Notes under the pieces: model-generated
Told to the model about the DNA's origin: nothing
The model's database searches: none
Seen by the model: the letters and a program-made list of their open reading frames with translations, nothing else
Position numbers and translations under genes: made by a program
Part shown: positions 59,840 through 64,000 of the stretch, piece by piece
Position numbering within the stretch: the stretch's first letter is position 1
How the letters are laid out: each line of letters starts with the position of its first letter
Origin: a bacterium
GTDB lineage: Bacteria > Planctomycetota > SZUA-567
Direction: 5' to 3'
NCBI GenBank assembly: GCA_003245715.1
Contig: QKCJ01000031.1
Coordinates: 1 to 64,000, forward strand
Length of the DNA: 64,000 bases

Positions 59840-61777
59840 TCATTTCCGGTTAAGCAGAGCCGCCTTCTCTTCCTTGATAATTTCACGCAATTCATCCGAG
59901 CCAAATTCCAGACGCTCAGAAACTTTATTGAGCAGTTTCATCTCATCAGAGGTAATCTTGCCGTCACTGAGCGCCATACGCACCATCGACCGCATCCAGA
60001 GACGCGCCTCCTTGTCACTCTGCGGCATCGGTGTGAAGAGATTACCCGCAAGCGCCGAATCAACCATGTGCGCCAGCAGGTCAGCGGAAATATTTCTGGC
60101 CTTGGCCGCCTTCCTGAGCAGAAGCTTCTCCCGGTCATCAATCCTGCCATCACTGACAACAATATTAACCAGCCACGCCATCAGCGAATACGCCGAGACA
60201 TTAAAGTCCTCACCGACCACCGGCCCCTCATCATCGTCAACCTCAGAATCATCAGTATCGCGCGAGACAGTTGAAAGCTGCGTCAGATACTCCTGCGCCT
60301 CCTGCGAAGCCCATGAGACAACAGCAGAAAGAACCCAGTTGCGCGAGCCGTCATTCAGGAGCGTCCCGCAATACCGACACGCGCCATTCTCACCCGCAGA
60401 CTCCGGCGCGCCGCACCCCGGACAATGTGCCGAGCCAACCTGATTAGTCTCAACCGACTTCACCCCGGCCTTGCGCTTTAAGATATAAAGTTCACGGTAA
60501 ATCGCCTTCTGCGACTCCTGCCCCTTTTTACCAGCTTCAAGACGAACCTTCTCACCCGACCAGATAATCTCAACCAGCCCGGTATCAAAATCCCTGGCAG
60601 GGATAATTCCCTTGGTATCGACCGAGCCGACCGCGCAATTATTAAAAATCACCCGGGTGTCAGCCTTGATTTTATCGCACAACTCAGAATAACACTCATC
60701 ACTACAGCAGCCCTTGGCAGGTTTACTCTCACCACTTTTAAGTGCAAGCATATACCGCCAGTAAATAACCGAAGCCCGATCCTCAAGCATCCGCGGACTG
60801 AACTCCGCATCACTCTCCTGAAGAAGCGACACGCCACCGATATCTTCAGACGCGCGATTATCATAAACCGAATCCTGCGAAATCTCGGTAAGCACCCAGT
60901 CATACTCGCCGCTGCGCAAAAACGCCTTGCAATGCTCACAGTTGGCCGACTGGTTAATCCCGATCTCCGCACCGCAATTCGGGCAATGCCCTTCCATCAA
61001 CCCTTCAGCGCCGGGTTTGGTCTTGGCTCCCTTGCGTCGCAGGAATGTCCAGAACTCGACAAAGCTGCCGCTGCTCCCGCTTCCGGCAATCCGCTCATTA
61101 TCAGAGAGACTGACGCGGTAATCCTCCGCAGACGCACTGATACGGACAGTCAGTTCCTCAGTATTACCCGAGACATCATACTGACTCATCTGCACAACGC
61201 CAATATTGATATTACTCATAAAATCGCGGTAACCTTCATCCTGCTGTTCTTTGATCTGCATGCTCCAGCGCTCAAAGATACCGTCAGAGACAAACGGACG
61301 AATCGGCTCAAGCTTCTGCTCGCACCACGCATCCTGCGCAGTCAGAAAAGCTTTTTTAACCCGGGCATTAAAAATTTCTTCCGAGAATTCCGGATCATGC
61401 TCTTGAATGTCACCCCTTATCTGATCCGTATTAACCTCACGCCTGCGCGCAACATTTCCCCGTATCGTCGAACGCTGATTAACCTCTTTACCCTTCAGGT
61501 AAACTGCAATTATTACAAAGATCAAGACCGGTACGCCAATCGCCGGATGTTCAAATAAGAGATAGATCAGCATAACCAGATCCGCGCCGTTACCACTACC
61601 GCCGCTGTATCCTCCACTACCCCCGCTACCGCCACGGCTACCACCGCCGCCGCCACCACCAAAGCCGCCGCCGCCACCCGCACGCGCCCAGACATCATCA
61701 GCAACACCAACGAAAATCAGAAGCAGCAGACTAAAAAGCGGCCCATACCGCCATAAGAAATTATATATCTTAGACAA
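59840..61777 (-). CDS. Tim44-like membrane protein with zinc ribbons and a TerB-like domain
   Basis: The 645-residue protein has a hydrophobic N-terminus (about 8-27), a Gly/Ser-rich linker (33-63), a transmembrane helix near 66-95, then a Tim44-like domain (about 130-300, FSEEIFNARVKKAFLTAQDA) containing a zinc ribbon (CPNCGAE ... CEHC, 265-283). A second Tim44-like copy (about 320-470) is followed by another ribbon (CPGCGAP ... CRYC). Residues 530-640 form a TerB-like tellurite-resistance domain with two copies of VSDGRIDDREKLLL and ALSDGKITSDEMKLL. The gene is 62 bases after the SPFH gene on the same strand. The pair resembles the YdjG/YdjI neighbourhood of the phage-shock type operon of Bacillus; a membrane-stress role is inferred. 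Confidence 0.78.
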   Translation of the reverse strand: MSKIYNFLWRYGPLFSLLLLIFVGVADDVWARAGGGGGFGGGGGGGSRGGSGGSGGYSGGSGNGADLVMLIYLLFEHPAIGVPVLIFVIIAVYLKGKEVNQRSTIRGNVARRREVNTDQIRGDIQEHDPEFSEEIFNARVKKAFLTAQDAWCEQKLEPIRPFVSDGIFERWSMQIKEQQDEGYRDFMSNINIGVVQMSQYDVSGNTEELTVRISASAEDYRVSLSDNERIAGSGSSGSFVEFWTFLRRKGAKTKPGAEGLMEGHCPNCGAEIGINQSANCEHCKAFLRSGEYDWVLTEISQDSVYDNRASEDIGGVSLLQESDAEFSPRMLEDRASVIYWRYMLALKSGESKPAKGCCSDECYSELCDKIKADTRVIFNNCAVGSVDTKGIIPARDFDTGLVEIIWSGEKVRLEAGKKGQESQKAIYRELYILKRKAGVKSVETNQVGSAHCPGCGAPESAGENGACRYCGTLLNDGSRNWVLSAVVSWASQEAQEYLTQLSTVSRDTDDSEVDDDEGPVVGEDFNVSAYSLMAWLVNIVVSDGRIDDREKLLLRKAAKARNISADLLAHMVDSALAGNLFTPMPQSDKEARLWMRSMVRMALSDGKITSDEMKLLNKVSERLEFGSDELREIIKEEKAALLNRK

Positions 61778-61839
61778 TGCTCTAACCTGTCATGCTAAAA
61801 GTAAATTTAGAAATTAATCAACCAGCCCCATGACGGATA

Positions 61840-62976
61840 TTATTGAGGAGGAAGCGGCGGCGGCGCTATGAACATGCCGGATAAATCAGACTGCCCCGCG
61901 GCTTTCTCCCAGCCAGCCATGCCCTCTTTCCAGACCAGACTCTCAGCCGTAATCTCACCACTGGCTACCTTGGACTTGAATAGCTCAAGGTTAAACGGCC
62001 CCGCCTGCGCACCATTGATCGCCACAAAATATGAGACCGCCCCCGGAAGCGGCGGCGGCATCGCTCCGCCCGAAGCTCCGGTCGCACCGGTCGCAGCCGC
62101 AGAATTCATCCCCGCCTGCATCGCACCAGTAACAACCCCACCCATGCCAAGGCCGGCAATCATTCCCATTCCGCCCGCGCCCTGCCCCGGATTATTAGCC
62201 ATATCACCAATCGCGTCCGCCGTCTTCATCTGGGTATACGTTCCCATGTTGCCGATAACGCCCATCTTCGTACGCTGGTCAAGCGCCTTCTCAACCTCTT
62301 CCGGCAGGGAAATATTTTCAACCAGTAACTTCGTAAGCTCAAGTCCGTACTCATTAAACTCCGGACGTATCTGGTCGATCAGCTTGCCGCCAAGTTCATT
62401 ATAATTAGCCGCCAGATCAAGCGCTGGGATCTTCTGCTCGCCAAGGGCATCGGCAAAACGGCTGCATAAAATATCGCGGAGCTGCCCCTCAATCATGCTC
62501 TGGTCAAAGTCAGGAATCGTTCCCGCAATTCCTTTAACAAACGCCCCCGGATCTTTAACCTGAAAACAGAACGTACCAAACGCACGCAAGCGCAGCGGCC
62601 CGAATTCCGCGTCACGCAGCATGATCGGATTTTTCGTGCCCCACTTCAGGTTAAGAAACTGACGGGTCGTGACAAAATAAACATCACATTTAAACGGCGC
62701 ATCAAAGGCGTATTTCCAACTCTTAAGCGTAGTCAGGATCGGAATATTGTTAGTCGTCAACTCGTGACGCCCCGGCATAAAGACATCACCAAGCTCACCT
62801 TCATGCAGAAATACCGCCGCCTGCCCCTCACGGACAATCAGCTGCGCACCATTTTTAATTTCGTTATCATAGCGGGGAAATTTCCAGACCACCGTATCGC
62901 GTGAATCATCCACCCACTCGATAACATCAATAAATTGCCCCTTGGCCTTATTCATAAAACTGTCAAACAGTCCCAT
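61840..62976 (-). CDS. SPFH-domain protein with C-terminal GYF-like domain
   Basis: The 378-residue product has the YdjI-type SPFH domain of the virion-core-like family (about 20-240, IKNGAQLIVREGQAAVFLHE, GTKNPIMLRDAEFGPLRLRA), a Gly/Ala/Met-rich low-complexity stretch (about 255-315), and a C-terminal GYF_2-like domain (about 318-365, AQAGPFNLELFKSKVASGEI) ending in a Pro tail. SPFH proteins form scaffolds at the membrane; GYF domains bind Pro-rich or partner segments. It precedes the Tim44-TerB protein gene and the two are probably cotranscribed. No PspA homologue is present here, unlike the Bacillus locus. Confidence 0.85.
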   Translation of the reverse strand: MGLFDSFMNKAKGQFIDVIEWVDDSRDTVVWKFPRYDNEIKNGAQLIVREGQAAVFLHEGELGDVFMPGRHELTTNNIPILTTLKSWKYAFDAPFKCDVYFVTTRQFLNLKWGTKNPIMLRDAEFGPLRLRAFGTFCFQVKDPGAFVKGIAGTIPDFDQSMIEGQLRDILCSRFADALGEQKIPALDLAANYNELGGKLIDQIRPEFNEYGLELTKLLVENISLPEEVEKALDQRTKMGVIGNMGTYTQMKTADAIGDMANNPGQGAGGMGMIAGLGMGGVVTGAMQAGMNSAAATGATGASGGAMPPPLPGAVSYFVAINGAQAGPFNLELFKSKVASGEITAESLVWKEGMAGWEKAAGQSDLSGMFIAPPPLPPQ

Positions 62977-63087
62977 CTGCCATCTCCTTGATTTTTAAAG
63001 TTTAAGCTACCCGCTAACGGCCCGTAGCCATAAAGAATTATCCTGAAAGTCATTTTACCTAGCAACCGGTTTTTCTTCAAGCAAAAG

Positions 63088-63117
63088 AAAAATACCGGCA
63101 CAAATATATGCCGGTAG
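63088..63117 (-). terminator. Rho-independent terminator of coaB
   Basis: On the minus strand TACCGGCA pairs perfectly with TGCCGGTA around an 8-base loop and is followed by TTTTTC. It lies 30 bases after the coaB stop codon. Confidence 0.85.
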
Positions 63118-63146
63118 CTGCAGAAATGAATGACTGTTTTATTATT

Positions 63147-63833
63147 TCAGCTGATAAGTTGCGAGAGAATCTCTTTGGCGATATCACGCTTACCTGTCGA
63201 GTTTATTTCCTTCTCAACACCGCCGCGGGTTATCAGCACAACCGTCGAACTCTCAGCAGCAAACGCCGAGACCGAGTTGACCGCAATCAGGTCAAGATTC
63301 TTACTCTCAAGCTTGCGCCTCCCTTCAGCAAGATTCATCGAGGCATCAAGTGAGAACCCGGCGATTTTTTTAGCCCCACGCTCCGGACGCGAGCTGATTG
63401 TCAGTAAAATATCCGCAGTACGCTTAAGCCGGATAACCAATTCACCCTCAGATTTTTTTAGCTTTTTATCCGTATACTCAAGCGGAGTGTAATCAGCCAC
63501 CGCCGCCGTCATAACAAGATAATCACACCAATGAAAACCAGCCTCAACCGCCGCCAGCATCTCAGCAGCACTGCGCACCCTGACGCACGCAATAGCATCC
63601 GGCACAACCGCCGCCCCCGGCCCCATTATCAGTAGCGGCGCAAGTCCAAGTTCCTTAGCCGCCAACGCCGTCTCAATCCCCATCCGCCCCGTCGAGCGAT
63701 TAGTAATAAAACGCACCGCATCAATATCCTCACAGGTCGGCCCGCCGGTAATCAGTACCCGCCCGCCCCGCGCAGCATCAAGTGCGTCAATCGCCGCTGA
63801 TATTTTTTCTGCAACCCCTGACTGACCAGCCAT
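63147..63833 (-). CDS. coaB: Phosphopantothenate-cysteine ligase, standalone CoaB domain
   Basis: CoaB joins phosphopantothenate and cysteine in coenzyme A synthesis. The 228-residue product has VLITGGPTCEDIDAVRFITN then RSTGRMG, the CoaB start, MTAAVADYTP, KLKKSEGEL and KIAGFSLD, and the end segment LDLIAVNS. Most bacteria have a CoaBC fusion of about 400 residues; here the flavoprotein CoaC half is absent, so coaC must lie elsewhere. The ATG at 63833 is preceded by CGGGAT; an in-frame start at 63866 would add 11 hydrophobic residues of no known role. Confidence 0.92.
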   Translation of the reverse strand: MAGQSGVAEKISAAIDALDAARGGRVLITGGPTCEDIDAVRFITNRSTGRMGIETALAAKELGLAPLLIMGPGAAVVPDAIACVRVRSAAEMLAAVEAGFHWCDYLVMTAAVADYTPLEYTDKKLKKSEGELVIRLKRTADILLTISSRPERGAKKIAGFSLDASMNLAEGRRKLESKNLDLIAVNSVSAFAAESSTVVLITRGGVEKEINSTGKRDIAKEILSQLIS

Positions 63834-63870
63834 AACAAATATCCCGAAAATAAATGATAAAACCATTATA

Positions 63871-63904
63871 TAAAAAACCGCCGCCAGAGTAAACCGGCAG
63901 CGGC
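63871..63904 (-). terminator. Rho-independent terminator of dnaK
   Basis: On the minus strand CCGCTGCC pairs with GGCGGCGG (one U-G wobble) around a 10-base loop, followed by TTTTTTA. It lies 42 bases past the dnaK stop codon. Confidence 0.8.
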
Positions 63905-63945
63905 ATAATTACTTAAAATGTTGCAGAGATCAGAATGTGCAGAGA

Positions 63946-64000
63946 CTATTTCTTCTCGGCCTCATCATCAACAACCGTGAAGTCCGCATCAACCACATCA
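63946..64000 (-). CDS. dnaK: DnaK C-terminal end (partial)
   Basis: Only the last 18 codons are in the window, reading DVVDADFTVVDDEAEKK and a TAG stop on the minus strand. Nearly the same acidic tail (VDADF followed by Val and Asp-Asp-Glu) ends DnaK in many bacteria. The 5' part lies beyond the window edge. The short length limits certainty, but the tail is very characteristic. Confidence 0.8.
   Translation of the reverse strand, partial: DVVDADFTVVDDEAEKK

Noticed and set aside
1-64000. CRISPR arrays, tRNA or rRNA genes, insertion sequences
   Set aside because: I read the intergenic stretches for cloverleaf-like sequence, regularly spaced repeats and terminal inverted repeats with transposase frames and found none. 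Nearly all sequence is dense with genes.

Overview
ORGANISM. The window reads as a chromosome piece from a Gram-negative bacterium of the Planctomycetes-Verrucomicrobia-Chlamydiae-Lentisphaerae (PVC) group. The best marker is a 63-residue lysine-rich protein at 8580-8771 that matches the small basic protein family I know only from that group. Supporting signs are zinc-ribbon-headed membrane proteins, many pseudopilin-like proteins, FHA/serine-threonine kinases and a SecA with extra insertions. A Kdo transferase (waaA), a heptose-type nucleotidyltransferase and lipoproteins indicate an LPS outer membrane; fliS indicates flagella. A Lentisphaerota or Kiritimatiellota relative is my guess, by inference only.

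LAYOUT. 0.2-10.4 kb: ackA, an ArsS-type radical SAM enzyme, an SLC10A7-like symporter, a large exported protein, a GntR regulator with an aminotransferase, the PVC small basic protein, a DUF89 protein and a membrane protein. 10.5-16.5 kb: lplA-like ligase, then a tight minus-strand operon of four envelope proteins (a 481-residue unknown, a zinc-ribbon parvulin, a lipoprotein with DnaJ-type CxxCxGxG repeats, a membrane-anchored OpuAC-like domain). 16.6-19.8 kb: zinc-ribbon coiled-coil protein, a 30-residue membrane micro-ORF, lipB and an RfaE2-Nudix fusion. 19.8-23.9 kb (minus): DUF167, FHA kinase, proC, yggS, glyoxalase-like protein. 24.0-31.9 kb (mostly plus): acetylxylan-esterase-like hydrolase, EIIA-CBS protein, ion transporter, hslU, ppnP, YdjM-like protein. 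32.0-37.9 kb: secA, waaA and a degenerate pseudokinase. 37.9-41.1 kb: exonuclease-DinG helicase and ferredoxin. 41.2-48.1 kb: an eight-gene operon that begins with five pseudopilin-like genes and continues into two glycosyltransferases flanking an acetyltransferase. 48.1-54.4 kb: zinc-ribbon membrane protein, a heterodimeric ABC exporter pair, a methyltransferase and a 24-residue membrane micro-ORF with its own terminator. 54.6-59.8 kb: TatD-radical SAM fusion, UXS-type decarboxylase, M20 peptidase, sirtuin, fliS. 59.8-64.0 kb (minus): Tim44-like/zinc-ribbon/TerB protein with an SPFH-GYF partner, standalone coaB and the C-terminal tail of dnaK.

HOW IT FITS TOGETHER. Most genes are housekeeping. 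The parts that look least described are the envelope operon at 11.3-16.5 kb, the pseudopilin-glycosyltransferase operon, the waaA-coupled pseudokinase, the Tim44/TerB-SPFH pair, the two membrane micro-ORFs and the RfaE2-Nudix fusion. Several good promoters are visible, including a leaderless one and a FliA-like one before fliS. I see no rRNA, tRNA, CRISPR array, insertion sequence or prophage. All function calls come from reading motifs; no database search was run.
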